Source: Streptococcus sp. S5
GTDB lineage: Bacteria; Bacillota; Bacilli; Lactobacillales; Streptococcaceae
Direction: 5' to 3'
NCBI RefSeq assembly: GCF_034134805.1
Contig: NZ_CP139419.1
Coordinates: 868,001 to 932,000, forward strand
DNA length: 64,000 nt
Below are positions 55,027 through 64,000 of this stretch, in pieces. Positions within the stretch are counted from its first letter, which is position 1. Every line of letters begins with the position of its first letter. Under the pieces are notes generated by a model, which was not told the DNA's origin, ran no database searches, and saw only the letters and a program-made list of their open reading frames with translations. The position numbers and the translations under genes were made by a program.

Positions 55027-56505
55027 ATGAAGAAGAAAATAAAATGGGGCCTTTTCTTATGTTCGGTACTTATACCAGTATGTTTGAGTGCCTGCAAACA
55101 AGGAACTGTAGAAAAACAAGGTTCTTCGAATAAAGAAGTACAGAAGAAAATCGATCGAAAAAACATTCATTTTGACAAGACAGGACCTGCAGCAACATTT
55201 GATTGGGATGCAAAGAACAGTATCAGATACATAACGTTTGAAAAACTTCCACAATATATGAGGTCAGATGATAGCGATGGTATTTCAATATATGGACAGC
55301 AACCGAATGAAGTCTCTCTATCTGAGGAAGGAAGAGTTCAAAAAGCTTTGCAGGTCGTTGAAGGAATCTATGTAGATCCAAGGGGAATAGACACAGTAAT
55401 CAAGGCCAATGGGGCAAAAAATCAAGAGGATATGTATACTCGACTCTGGAACGATTATATTATCCCTAAAATTGAAAAAAACAGTAGTACTTTTGATCCA
55501 AATACTTATGTGGAATATCTTGGTGAGAAGTACCCCCTCAAAATATATGGTCCCATGTATTTGAAGCTCATGACGAATGCATTGAGCTTTGGAAAAAAAT
55601 ATGAATTAAAGGGCTATGCAGTTAAGGGAAACAAAGTATTTATTCGCATTCAGGTACCAACGTACTTCCCAGAGCTTTTACCGAGAGGGAATAAATATTA
55701 TAAAAATCCTAATGAGTCAGATTTCAATCAAGCCTTCTATGATTGGCTCGATGAATTCCATCAAAGGTATGCTGAAAAAGAAATAAATCGAGATGATCAT
55801 ATTTCCTATATCATGCTTTCAACAGTTTTACAACAGTTAGTTAACAAAAATTTCGAGGCAACCTCATTATCCGGTTATGCTTATAGTAAAACTTCGCCTA
55901 CGGAATTCACGGTTGAAATGGAAGTGACAAATCAAGGTGATGTTCGAATTGATTTAAAAAACTTGGCTATTCTCTTACAAATCCCTCAACAAATGAAGGG
56001 GGATAATCAGTATGGTAAGCAAGATGAGAATAATATCTTTTGGACCATCCCATCTGGAAATAATAATGACGGACAAAAGATAAAAGAAAAATTAAAGAAT
56101 TTTAATCCCAAAAATCCTGTTAAAAGTTATGCAATTGGAGAGCCAGTTGTATTTGCTAATGGCTTAGAAGTTACACTGAATAGTGTAACAGACGATCCAA
56201 ATTTGGATGTTCAGGATGATCAAGACCGTATCGATACAAGGAAAAAACAACATCGATTGATCGTCGAATTCACCATATCGAATACAACACCTCTCAGTAT
56301 TGAAAATACTCCGGATTATACAAATGTAGATCTCTATGATGGCCATGGCAAATCTGCTTATATGTTGAATAATACTTTAAATTACAAACAGCCAACAGTC
56401 CTTGAGGCAGGAGAGTCGGGTAAATATAAAATTAATTATTTAACAGATGGGGATGGACCATTTACGGTTGTTTATGGTGATGCAAAATGGGTCGTTCAAA
56501 AATAG
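55027..56505 (+). CDS. Predicted lipoprotein with C-terminal DUF4352-like domain
   Basis: The 492-residue protein starts with a lipoprotein signal (KKKIKWGLFLCSVLIPVCLS followed by the lipobox Cys; lipobox LSAC). The middle part (residues about 50-330) is mixed alpha/beta and not recognised. The C-terminal third resembles the Ig-like DUF4352 fold: PVVFANGLEVTLNSV near 373, RLIVEFTISNTTPLSIEN near 410 and GPFTVVYGDAKWVV at the end. The ATG at 55027 has AGGAGGAG upstream; an earlier in-frame start is rejected. Function is unknown; extracellular membrane-anchored location. Confidence 0.78.
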   Translation: MKKKIKWGLFLCSVLIPVCLSACKQGTVEKQGSSNKEVQKKIDRKNIHFDKTGPAATFDWDAKNSIRYITFEKLPQYMRSDDSDGISIYGQQPNEVSLSEEGRVQKALQVVEGIYVDPRGIDTVIKANGAKNQEDMYTRLWNDYIIPKIEKNSSTFDPNTYVEYLGEKYPLKIYGPMYLKLMTNALSFGKKYELKGYAVKGNKVFIRIQVPTYFPELLPRGNKYYKNPNESDFNQAFYDWLDEFHQRYAEKEINRDDHISYIMLSTVLQQLVNKNFEATSLSGYAYSKTSPTEFTVEMEVTNQGDVRIDLKNLAILLQIPQQMKGDNQYGKQDENNIFWTIPSGNNNDGQKIKEKLKNFNPKNPVKSYAIGEPVVFANGLEVTLNSVTDDPNLDVQDDQDRIDTRKKQHRLIVEFTISNTTPLSIENTPDYTNVDLYDGHGKSAYMLNNTLNYKQPTVLEAGESGKYKINYLTDGDGPFTVVYGDAKWVVQK

Positions 56506-56628
56506 TCATGTCATATAATAGGAACTTCTCAATTATCATTAGAATTTTCAATCGGTTCATAGGTTGTTCAGATATGACTGCTGTAAAAAATTAATCGATT
56601 AGGTTGAATTTCGCAAGGAGGTCAGGCT

Positions 56629-57372
56629 ATGAAGCCCAACTATTTCAAACTATTCGCAGGAATTCCACTTATTCTTTGTTTTTTTCTTCTTTCCAGTTGC
56701 AAGATCATGAAACCGAGTGATTATAAAAAGGCGAAGGAAGTAGTCAGCAGTGAGCTTGCTAAGGTTGGTCTGCATGGGGATGTGACCATAAACAAACTGG
56801 ATTGGACTGCTTTGGAAATCCCAACTTATCATGTGTCTTATACCTACTCTGAGAAAACCTATGATGGACAAACAGTGACATTAGAAACGGATACGGTGTT
56901 TCATAATGATTGGACAGATACAACTAGTGACCATCTTCCAGAGTATAAGGAAGCGTACTTGAAGCAGCAATCTGTCCAAAAGAAGGAGAAGAAAATTGAG
57001 GGACAATTAAAGAAGCAATCTCTAGGTCTTCATATTAGTTTCTTTGGTTTTTTATCTAACTCCAACCGTGATGAGAAGGAGCAAATTCTAGATAGTATCG
57101 CAAGTCAAAATCTCAAAGAAGGGAAAAAGGACTTTGCTGGTTACTATCAAATCCCTTTTCAGACCTTAATCGATCAAGAGTTAATCCGTATGACTATTTA
57201 TATAAAGGATGGTGTATCCGTTAAGGAACAAGACTTAAAAGCAGCAGCCAAAAAATTAGACGCTAGCAAACTACCGGATGGTGCCTATGATTTCTACTAT
57301 TCCAAAGGCTGTTACGCCGATTCCACTAGTTACTCATTCAAGGTTAAAGATGGGAAAGTTGTTTTTTTATGA
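56629..57372 (+). CDS. Predicted lipoprotein of unknown function
   Basis: A 247-residue protein with a lipoprotein signal FKLFAGIPLILCFFLLSSC (lipobox LSSC, Cys near residue 24). The mature part is lysine-rich and mixed alpha/beta, with Tyr-rich strands (YHVSYTYSEKTYDGQTVTL) and a possible helical hairpin. I do not recognise the family. A perfect AAGGAGG site precedes the ATG. It lies 123 bases after the preceding lipoprotein gene, and a TATAAT (near 56511) in the gap may give it its own promoter. A terminator follows. Confidence 0.74.
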   Translation: MKPNYFKLFAGIPLILCFFLLSSCKIMKPSDYKKAKEVVSSELAKVGLHGDVTINKLDWTALEIPTYHVSYTYSEKTYDGQTVTLETDTVFHNDWTDTTSDHLPEYKEAYLKQQSVQKKEKKIEGQLKKQSLGLHISFFGFLSNSNRDEKEQILDSIASQNLKEGKKDFAGYYQIPFQTLIDQELIRMTIYIKDGVSVKEQDLKAAAKKLDASKLPDGAYDFYYSKGCYADSTSYSFKVKDGKVVFL

Positions 57373-57411
57373 AGATCAAAACAAACCAGAATAAGAGAAG
57401 CAGATACAAAA

Positions 57412-57441
57412 AAAGATCTAGTCGTGTTTGACTAGATCTTT
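57412..57441. terminator. Bidirectional terminator between the lipoprotein and LPXTG genes
   Basis: AAAGATCTAGTC-GTGTTT-GACTAGATCTTT is a perfect 12-pair stem between two convergent genes, with A-rich and T-rich flanks. Confidence 0.9.
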
Positions 57442-57449
57442 CATGTTGC

Positions 57450-60400
57450 TTAGAAGTCTTCCTTCTTCTTAAGTGTCATAGAAGCAATAGCTGTAGCGAC
57501 GAATGTCAAACCAGTTACAAGAAGTCCTAAATGATCTGCAGTTCCTGTTGAAGGAAGAGATCGTTTACCTTCTTTAGGCTTGTCACTAGATTTAGGAGTT
57601 TCACTAGATTTAGGTTTGTCACTAGGCTTAGGCTTATCTCCATTTGGTGATGGAGTTTTAGGTTTGCTATTACTTGGTGTTGGTATATTTGGAATATCTG
57701 TTGATGGTGGAGGTGGAAGAAGTTTATTCACCACGTTTCCTTTATCAACGACAAGGTTTGTTGCAGAAGCAAAGTCGCTTGCAGAGACCTTGATGGTTGT
57801 ATCTGAAAGTTGGTAACCACTTGGAGCTGAGAGCTCTTTGATGACATACTCTTTAGCTTCAAATCCAACGAAGCTTGCAAGTCCGTCTTGACCAGAAATC
57901 GCTTGTGCTTGGCCTTGACCATAAGGATTTGCAACAGGTGTCACACCATCCGCTTCAAAGAGTCCAAATACCGCACCGGCAAGGTAATCACCCTTTTCAT
58001 CTACCTTACGAACTCTAAGGGTGTAAAGTTTCAATTCAGGATTATTCACTGTTGGTGGAGTTGGTGGGATGACCTTATTGATAAAGGTTTTCTTCGCACC
58101 GTATGAAACAACTGCTTGGATAGCGTTTGATGCTTCATCTTTTGTGACGGTCACTGTGACATCCACTTGACCTTCGTCATATTGGATATTTGCCTGATCA
58201 GCTGGTAGGACTTCTTTAATGGTATATTTATGAGTACCAATCATCGCTTCCGTGTAGGCGATCGCATCAAATGTCACTGTACCATCTGCAGCATTTTGTT
58301 TTGTTTGAAGAACAGTTCCATTTTCGTCCAAGAGGTTAAAGCTAAATTCACCACCTTGAAGGTCACGACCTTCTAAAATCTTGCTTGTGGTAATTTGTTT
58401 TTCACTTGGAGTTGGAGGTGTTGGAGGTGTGTACGTGTTGGTGAAAGTAGGAGTATCCTTTTTACCGTCGTATTGCACATCCGCATTCAATTGTCCATTT
58501 TCGTCTTTTGTAACAGTTACTGTTACAGTATGAACCATTTCATCATAGGTAATAGCTGATTCTGGTGTAGCTGGTTTTTGTTCAACAATTGTGTAGGTGA
58601 ACGTACCAGCTTCATTAAAGCTTACTGGATTGAAGAGAATATCCCCATTCTCACCATTTGTCTTGGTGTCAACGAGCGTACCAGCTTGATCCTTGAGAAG
58701 GAAAGTAAACTCATTGGCTTTCAATGTACGATCGCTCGAACCATTGATCGCCAATACTTTTTTAGCCTTGAATTGAGCTGTCGTTGGTTTCACTGTTGGA
58801 GGAACAGGAGTTGGAGGTGTCTTCGTATTTGTAAACATATCACCATTCTCAGTATCTCCACCTGAGTAAGTCACAGTAGCGACGAGTTTATCGTTTGCTT
58901 TCTTCACATCAACTGTAGCAGTGATGGTTTGTGTGCTATAGTTGATAGAAGCATCCGTACCTTTGTTTTCGGTAATGGTGTATGTATGTGTTCCTTCTTC
59001 AGTATAAGAAAGTTCTTTAAAGCTTACAGTACCATTTGCTTTGTTTTTAGCCGTTTCAAGGGTATTGTTTCCTTCTTTCAAGACAAATTCAAATTGATCG
59101 TTTGTCAACGGTAAGGTTGTTTCACCTTCTTTAAGGAGCTTTTTCACTTGAAGTGTAGCTGTTACACTTTCTGTTTTAGGAGCTTCTTTTTTGTTGGTGA
59201 ACGTATTTGTCTCAGTTTGACCATCAGAGTAGCTGATTTGTTCTACAACCAAGGCCTTGTCTTTTTCAACCACTACAACTGTAGCCGTGATGGTTTTATC
59301 ACTGTAGGTAATGGTCTTGTCACTACCTTTTGTTTCAGTGATGGTATAGTTGAATGTCCCTGCTTTGTCTACAGTGATGTTATCAAAAGTTATCGAACCA
59401 TCTTTGTTGTTCTTAGCTGTACCAACAACTTGATCGTTTGAATCTTTCGCAACAAACTCAAAGTCATCACCCTTGAGTTCGCCACCTTCAAATGCTTTTT
59501 TAAGTTTTAAGGTCACCTTAGCATTTGAAACTTTTGGTTTGTTTTGAGTATTGGTGATCGTATTTTTTTGTTCACCATCTCCACCTGAGTAAGTGACAGT
59601 AGCGACGAGTTTGTCGTTTTCTTTTTTCACATCAACAGTAGCTTTAACGGCTTGAGTACTATAGTTGATAGTAGCATCAGTACCCTTGTTTTCAGTGATA
59701 GCGTATGTATAGCTACCTTCCTTATTGAAGGTCAGTGACTTAAATTTAACAGTGCCGTCTGCTTGGTTCTTGGCAGTTTCGACTACTTTGTTGTTTTCGT
59801 CTTTCAAGACAAATTCGAATTGACCTTCTGTAATCGGAAGTTGTGTATGTTCCTGATCACCGGCTACTTCGAAAGCTTTCTTAACAACAAGATTTGCAGT
59901 AGTTTCAGTAACTTTTGGTTTGTTTGAAGTGTTTACAACTTTAATAACATTCGATTCATTGATTGGTTCAACTTTTGAAGTATAACCATCAGGTGTATTC
60001 GTTTCTTCTACCGTATAAACAATAGGTTTTCCATCTTTAATCCCTGGTAATTTAGAAAATTCAGCAGACCAACCAGAATCTTTTGTTAATGTTTTAGTCA
60101 TTCCATCTAATTTTTGACCATTGGCCAATAATTGAACAGTAATGTCTTTACGATCAGATTCGCTATCGCCAACCCATTCTTTTTGAACTGTAACAGTCTT
60201 GTCACCAGATACCCAGAATTTCAACTCATTGTTGTTCCAGAATGCTGGGTCAGTTTGAGGTGTTGTAATTTCATCAGCTGTCAAGGTTGCATTGTTGTCA
60301 ACGCGAATGGTTGTCTTAGGAATTAATGTTTGGTATTCAACGATCAATTCATCGCTTGATGCTGTTTTAAAGACATCACTGACATCTGATAAATTCACGG

Positions 60401-61250
60401 TAAATCCATTGCCGTCAGCATCGAATTTCACATGTTTCCAGAAGTCCCAACCAGAAGCAACCACTTGTCCACCTTTTCTCAAAGTAAAGGAAGGTTTCAA
60501 GTAAGTTCCCACAAAGAATTCATTTGCAGCGTGGTTAGCAGCAGGAGCAAAAGTGATTTTTGAGTAATCGACTGCTGGAGCTTGGATTTTATCTGACACA
60601 ACAGGGTTTGTGATGGCTTGTTTCTTACCATCTCCGTTGATACGGATGAACCATTTTGTCAGATAGTAGTCATCTCCAACATTCATCCAGGCATAGTTTT
60701 CAGAAGCGTCAAGTTTGAATTGCTTAGCTACAAAGTCACCAGTAAGGTTGTACTTGTTCAACACAGATTCAAATACTCCAGGACCATCAGGACGTGTGAT
60801 GACAACGGATTCGGAACCAACCTTAGAAGTGGCAGTCTTGTTGCCGGGATTTCCAGGAGTGTTGTCCCATTCTGCTTTGTATGAGAAGCCCCCTTTAACG
60901 TTTTGGTTCATGGATTCGATTGCTTTTTTAAAAGTAAAAGTAATCTTTTTGTTTGTCATCGAAATGGTTGCGACTTCAGCTCCATTTGCTTGGAGTGATT
61001 GAGTTGCAACTTCAGTGATATTGACACCTTCTGGAGCATCAATGGTAAACGTATCGCCTTCTTTAACTGACTTCCCAGTTAAATCCCAGTCAAATGAAAA
61101 GGTAACTTTTTGTCCACTTGCCTGAGCCTTTAAATTGGTAACAGTTGGTGAAACAGTAGCCGCGCTAACAGGTTTGATCACAGACAAGCCTAAGGCTACC
61201 ACGGCGATGATAGCTACAAATGCAACTATCTTTTTATATAGAAATTTCAA
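57450..61250 (-). CDS. LPXTG-anchored surface adhesin with Spy0128-like repeats
   Basis: The 1266-residue cell-wall protein has a signal peptide (YKKIVAFVAIIAVVALGLSV, cleavage after VSA near 30) and ends in LPSTG (near 1231), a hydrophobic span and KKKEDF, so sortase A should anchor it. Two N-terminal adhesin domains (about 31-350) resemble the collagen-binding fold. A Cna_B domain (about 355-445) follows, then five Spy0128/T-antigen-like repeats starting near 453, 582, 703, 826 and 955, a SpaA/Cna_B domain near 1070-1160, and a Pro/Ser/Lys spacer. Each repeat has the Lys, ITE and TN positions for intramolecular isopeptide bonds. The start is TTG at 61250. Confidence 0.9.
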   Translation of the reverse strand: MKFLYKKIVAFVAIIAVVALGLSVIKPVSAATVSPTVTNLKAQASGQKVTFSFDWDLTGKSVKEGDTFTIDAPEGVNITEVATQSLQANGAEVATISMTNKKITFTFKKAIESMNQNVKGGFSYKAEWDNTPGNPGNKTATSKVGSESVVITRPDGPGVFESVLNKYNLTGDFVAKQFKLDASENYAWMNVGDDYYLTKWFIRINGDGKKQAITNPVVSDKIQAPAVDYSKITFAPAANHAANEFFVGTYLKPSFTLRKGGQVVASGWDFWKHVKFDADGNGFTVNLSDVSDVFKTASSDELIVEYQTLIPKTTIRVDNNATLTADEITTPQTDPAFWNNNELKFWVSGDKTVTVQKEWVGDSESDRKDITVQLLANGQKLDGMTKTLTKDSGWSAEFSKLPGIKDGKPIVYTVEETNTPDGYTSKVEPINESNVIKVVNTSNKPKVTETTANLVVKKAFEVAGDQEHTQLPITEGQFEFVLKDENNKVVETAKNQADGTVKFKSLTFNKEGSYTYAITENKGTDATINYSTQAVKATVDVKKENDKLVATVTYSGGDGEQKNTITNTQNKPKVSNAKVTLKLKKAFEGGELKGDDFEFVAKDSNDQVVGTAKNNKDGSITFDNITVDKAGTFNYTITETKGSDKTITYSDKTITATVVVVEKDKALVVEQISYSDGQTETNTFTNKKEAPKTESVTATLQVKKLLKEGETTLPLTNDQFEFVLKEGNNTLETAKNKANGTVSFKELSYTEEGTHTYTITENKGTDASINYSTQTITATVDVKKANDKLVATVTYSGGDTENGDMFTNTKTPPTPVPPTVKPTTAQFKAKKVLAINGSSDRTLKANEFTFLLKDQAGTLVDTKTNGENGDILFNPVSFNEAGTFTYTIVEQKPATPESAITYDEMVHTVTVTVTKDENGQLNADVQYDGKKDTPTFTNTYTPPTPPTPSEKQITTSKILEGRDLQGGEFSFNLLDENGTVLQTKQNAADGTVTFDAIAYTEAMIGTHKYTIKEVLPADQANIQYDEGQVDVTVTVTKDEASNAIQAVVSYGAKKTFINKVIPPTPPTVNNPELKLYTLRVRKVDEKGDYLAGAVFGLFEADGVTPVANPYGQGQAQAISGQDGLASFVGFEAKEYVIKELSAPSGYQLSDTTIKVSASDFASATNLVVDKGNVVNKLLPPPPSTDIPNIPTPSNSKPKTPSPNGDKPKPSDKPKSSETPKSSDKPKEGKRSLPSTGTADHLGLLVTGLTFVATAIASMTLKKKEDF

Positions 61251-61720
61251 TTGGCCTCATTTCCTTTCTTTTGCATAAATTTCGTAAAGTTTTTCTATAT
61301 AGTGATATCTCCTAAAACTGAAAAACTCCTGATCTTTGCTCCATACAATCAGTTGCTTTATTTGAACATGTATTTAGAGAAGAAGGACCTTACCTCTATA
61401 GAGAAAATATGGGAGCATACCTCAATATCCTATCTTTAGTCTGTCCATACTAGAGGATTGGTTGGACCTGAAACAAACTTTCTAAAAACAATGATTCGAT
61501 AGAAAAACGGAAGAAATTTACGCTTCATAATATAAAATGATAATAAGCAGTGCAAACTTAACAGAATAATCATCCCATTACATTTTTAAAAGATTATTAT
61601 CATACTTATTATATTCTTTTAGTGTGATAAGTCAAGCTAAATGCAACAAAAATAGAGGATATTGTTCATTTTGTTCCAACTATTACCTAACCCTTTATTT
61701 CCCGCCATTTTAACCTTTCA
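61251..61720. other. Divergent gene-free region between the adhesin and recJ
   Basis: No gene is seen. The AT-rich stretch holds an inverted repeat, ATGATAATAA (61537-61546) with TTATTATCAT (61594-61603), spaced about 47 bases apart, plus a further ATAATCAT (61566-61573). A metal-responsive or other repressor could bind here, but no consensus is certain. The Shine-Dalgarno AAAGGAAATGAGG of the adhesin lies at 61254-61268. Confidence 0.35.
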
Positions 61721-61729
61721 TGATATAAT
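61721..61729 (+). promoter_or_regulatory. Extended -10 promoter of recJ
   Basis: TGATATAAT at 61721-61729, 34 bases before the ATG; AGAGGAGA is the ribosome-binding site. Confidence 0.65.
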
Positions 61730-61763
61730 ATTCAGATAAGAAAAAGAGGAGACCAAAAGCTAG

Positions 61764-63989
61764 ATGATCACTTCAAAATACGATTGGCAGTTAGCTTCGC
61801 CAAGTGCAGATGAGGCCTTTTTAGCCCTTGCCAAAAAAGCAGGCCTGGAAGCGTCCGTAGCAACCTTGCTGTATGAGCGTGGCATTCAAACCAAAGAGGA
61901 TTTAGAAGACTTTTTAGAACCCAAGTTGGAGAAGCTACATGACCCTTATTTGCTCCATGATATGGACAAGGCAGTGGGGCGCATCCGACGGGCTATCGAA
62001 GATTATGAGCAGATCCTCATCTACGGAGACTATGATGCGGACGGGATGACCTCAGCCTCCATTATGAAGGAAACCTTGGAGCAGATGGGAGCAGAGGTGC
62101 AAGTCTACCTACCCAACCGCTTCACAGACGGCTATGGTCCCAATGAGAGTGTCTACAAATACTTTATCGAGCAACAAGGCATTTCCCTGATTGTCACGGT
62201 GGACAATGGGGTAGCGGGCAATCAAGCCATTGCCATGGCCCAAGCGATGGGGGTTGATGTTATCGTGACCGACCACCACTCTATGCCAGAGGTTTTGCCT
62301 GATGCTTATGCGATCATTCATCCGGAGCATCCTGATGCGGATTATCCCTTCCATTATCTAGCAGGATGTGGTGTGGCCTTTAAGTTGGCTTGTGCCCTCC
62401 TTGAGGAAGTACCAGTCGATCTCTTAGACTTGGTAGCCATTGGGACTATTGCAGACATGGTCAGTCTGACGGACGAGAATCGGATCTTGGTCAAATACGG
62501 TCTGGGTGTTCTCCAACATACCCAGCGCATGGGCTTGCAGGAGCTCTTGGAGATCGCAGGGATTCGTCCGGAGGATGTCAATGAAGAAACGGTTGGTTTT
62601 CAGATTGCTCCTCGTCTCAATGCTCTTGGCCGCCTTGATGACCCTAATCCAGCTATCGAACTACTGACAGGATTTGACGATGAAGAGGCGCACGAGATTG
62701 CCCTCATGATTCATCAGAAGAATGAAGAACGTAAAGAAATTGTCCAAGCTATCTATGACGAAGCTAAAACCATGGTGGATCCAAGTTTGTCAGCCCAGGT
62801 CTTGGCCAAAGAAGGCTGGAATCCAGGGGTCCTTGGTATTGTCGCTGGTCGTTTGTTGGAAGAGCTTCATCAGCCGGTCGTTGTTTTAAGCATCGAAGAT
62901 GGACGAGCTAAGGGGAGCGCTCGGAGTCCTGAGTCGGTCAATATCTTTGAAGCCCTCGATCCCTACCGGTCGCTCTTTGTCGCCTTTGGAGGACATGCCG
63001 GAGCAGCAGGGATGACGCTGGAGGTGGACCAACTTCCTGCCTTGTCTCAGGCTCTTACGGATTACATTGCAGAACAAGAAATTGATCTCAGCAGCAAGTC
63101 CAGCTTAGCCATCGACGAGGAACTACATCTAACAGAACTAACGCTTGAGACCTTGAAAAGCTTTGATCGCCTGAGTCCATTTGGCATGGACAATAAAAAG
63201 CCGGTCTTTCTGGTCCGTAATTTCAAGGTAGAAGGGGCGCGCTCGATGGGAGCCGGCAATACCCATTTGAAACTCAAAATTTCTCAAGAAGATGCGACCT
63301 TTGAGGTGGTGGCCTTTGGTTTGGGAAGCTTAGAGGCAGAGTTTGCACAGGCGCAAGACCTAGAGCTAGCTGTGCAGTTGTCGGTCAACCAATGGAATGG
63401 TCAAACGACTCTCCAGCTCATGCTGGTTGATGCGCGTGTGGACGGTGTGCAGCTCTTCAATATCCGCTCTAAAAATGCCAGCCTCCCTGCAGGTGTTCCC
63501 GTTCTGGATTTTACCCAAGAACTGCCAGATCTGACAGGCGCATCCGCTGTTGTAGTTGGAAATATCCCTGAGGATATAGAGCAACTACGGCAAATCTTCC
63601 AAGAGCATGATTTCCAGGCTGTCTATTTCAAAAATGAGATCGCCAAAGCCTACTATCTGACAGGATATGGTAGCAGGGACCAGTATGCCAAGCTCTATAA
63701 GACCATCTATCAGTACCCAGAGTTCGATGTCCGCTACAAACTCAAAGATCTAGCAGCCTATCTCAAGATCCAGCAGATCCTCTTGGTCAAAATGATCCAG
63801 ATCTTCCAAGAGCTGGGCTTTGTGACCATTGAAAATGGGATCATGAAGGTCAATAAAGCAGCAAAAAAACGGGAAATCACAGAAAGCACTATCTACCAAA
63901 AACTCAAACAAACGGTGAAAGAACAGGAATTAATGGCTCTTGGAACAGTTCGCGAAATCTATGATTATCTGACAGGACAGGCCACATGA
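61764..63989 (+). CDS. recJ: Single-stranded-DNA-specific exonuclease RecJ
   Basis: The 741-residue 5'-3' single-strand exonuclease acts in recombination and mismatch repair. DHH motifs are DYDADGMTSA near residue 90, the VTDHHS motif near 172, HPDADYPFHYLAGCGVA near 190 and the DHHA1 segment AFGGHAGAAGMTLE near 412. Residues beyond 560 form the longer C-terminal domain found in Gram-positive RecJ, and add a partner-binding region. The gene overlaps the next gene by four bases (ATGA), so at least one more gene is in the operon. Confidence 0.96.
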   Translation: MITSKYDWQLASPSADEAFLALAKKAGLEASVATLLYERGIQTKEDLEDFLEPKLEKLHDPYLLHDMDKAVGRIRRAIEDYEQILIYGDYDADGMTSASIMKETLEQMGAEVQVYLPNRFTDGYGPNESVYKYFIEQQGISLIVTVDNGVAGNQAIAMAQAMGVDVIVTDHHSMPEVLPDAYAIIHPEHPDADYPFHYLAGCGVAFKLACALLEEVPVDLLDLVAIGTIADMVSLTDENRILVKYGLGVLQHTQRMGLQELLEIAGIRPEDVNEETVGFQIAPRLNALGRLDDPNPAIELLTGFDDEEAHEIALMIHQKNEERKEIVQAIYDEAKTMVDPSLSAQVLAKEGWNPGVLGIVAGRLLEELHQPVVVLSIEDGRAKGSARSPESVNIFEALDPYRSLFVAFGGHAGAAGMTLEVDQLPALSQALTDYIAEQEIDLSSKSSLAIDEELHLTELTLETLKSFDRLSPFGMDNKKPVFLVRNFKVEGARSMGAGNTHLKLKISQEDATFEVVAFGLGSLEAEFAQAQDLELAVQLSVNQWNGQTTLQLMLVDARVDGVQLFNIRSKNASLPAGVPVLDFTQELPDLTGASAVVVGNIPEDIEQLRQIFQEHDFQAVYFKNEIAKAYYLTGYGSRDQYAKLYKTIYQYPEFDVRYKLKDLAAYLKIQQILLVKMIQIFQELGFVTIENGIMKVNKAAKKREITESTIYQKLKQTVKEQELMALGTVREIYDYLTGQAT

Positions 63990-64000
63990 AAAAACACCTA
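63986..64000 (+). CDS. Start of a further gene, cut by the window edge
   Basis: ATG at 63986 overlaps the recJ stop (ATGA) and reads MKKHL before the window ends. The identity is unknown. Confidence 0.35.

Noticed and set aside
57450-61250. Adhesin considered as a pilus backbone gene
   Set aside because: No pilin sortase or companion pilin genes are present within the window, and the protein is much longer than typical pilins.

Overview
The window is a 64 kb stretch of a low-GC Gram-positive chromosome, almost certainly an oral Streptococcus of the mitis/sanguinis group (possibly close to S. parasanguinis or S. australis; the species is an inference). The evidence is gene content and order: rodA, a DJ-1/PfpI protein, a HAD protein, gyrB and ezrA; a serB-like gene, glycerate kinase, DUF1694 and eno; pheS, an acetyltransferase and pheT; rexB-rexA; miaA, hflX, a hypothetical, rnz, an SDR protein and recJ. 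Extended -10 promoters (TGnTATAAT), strong Shine-Dalgarno sites and short hairpin terminators are used throughout. No rRNA, tRNA, CRISPR array, prophage or intact insertion sequence was seen.

Layout. 1-8.2 kb: cell-wall elongation (rodA), DNA gyrase B, division regulator ezrA, and a phosphatase/glycerate kinase operon. 8.2-15 kb: DUF1694 gene, enolase, a small acidic protein, a lactonase-type beta-propeller, an AI-2E-family membrane protein with a TPR protein, and acetolactate decarboxylase. 15-23.2 kb: the PavA/RqcH-type NFACT protein (minus strand), a tryptophan T-box controlling an orphan TrpX-type binding protein, a ParB-like small protein, and a phenylalanine T-box controlling pheS-GNAT-pheT. 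23.2-29.2 kb: two lipoproteins, an orphan FeoB-associated Cys-rich miniprotein, and an operon of a small membrane protein, XRE regulator, DUF3169 protein and ABC-2 exporter behind repeated TTGACA/TGTCAA half-sites. 29.3-33.1 kb: six tandem paralogous genes of unknown function joined by 4-base NTGA overlaps. 33.2-41.2 kb: aldo/keto reductase, a TetR-regulated ABC/FtsX-type exporter, a heterodimeric multidrug-type ABC exporter and glutathione peroxidase. 41.3-54.8 kb: rexBA, small genes, miaA-hflX-hypothetical-rnz-SDR, a methyltransferase and an acetyltransferase. 55-64 kb: two lipoproteins, a 1266-residue LPXTG adhesin with five Spy0128-like repeats (minus strand), recJ and the first codons of a further gene.

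Three things go beyond standard annotation. First, the six-gene paralog array (29372-33089) is bounded by two near-copies of the same terminator and resembles an orphan immunity or other diversifying array; its function is unknown to me. Second, a ~183 bp intergenic element occurs three times (14952, 36679, 54783) with imperfect terminal inverted repeats and a three-hairpin architecture. Third, a complex BOX-like structured element (48676-48813) lies between two identical terminator hairpins. Two genes (HAD at 1978 and DUF1694 at 8690) appear to be transcribed as leaderless mRNAs.
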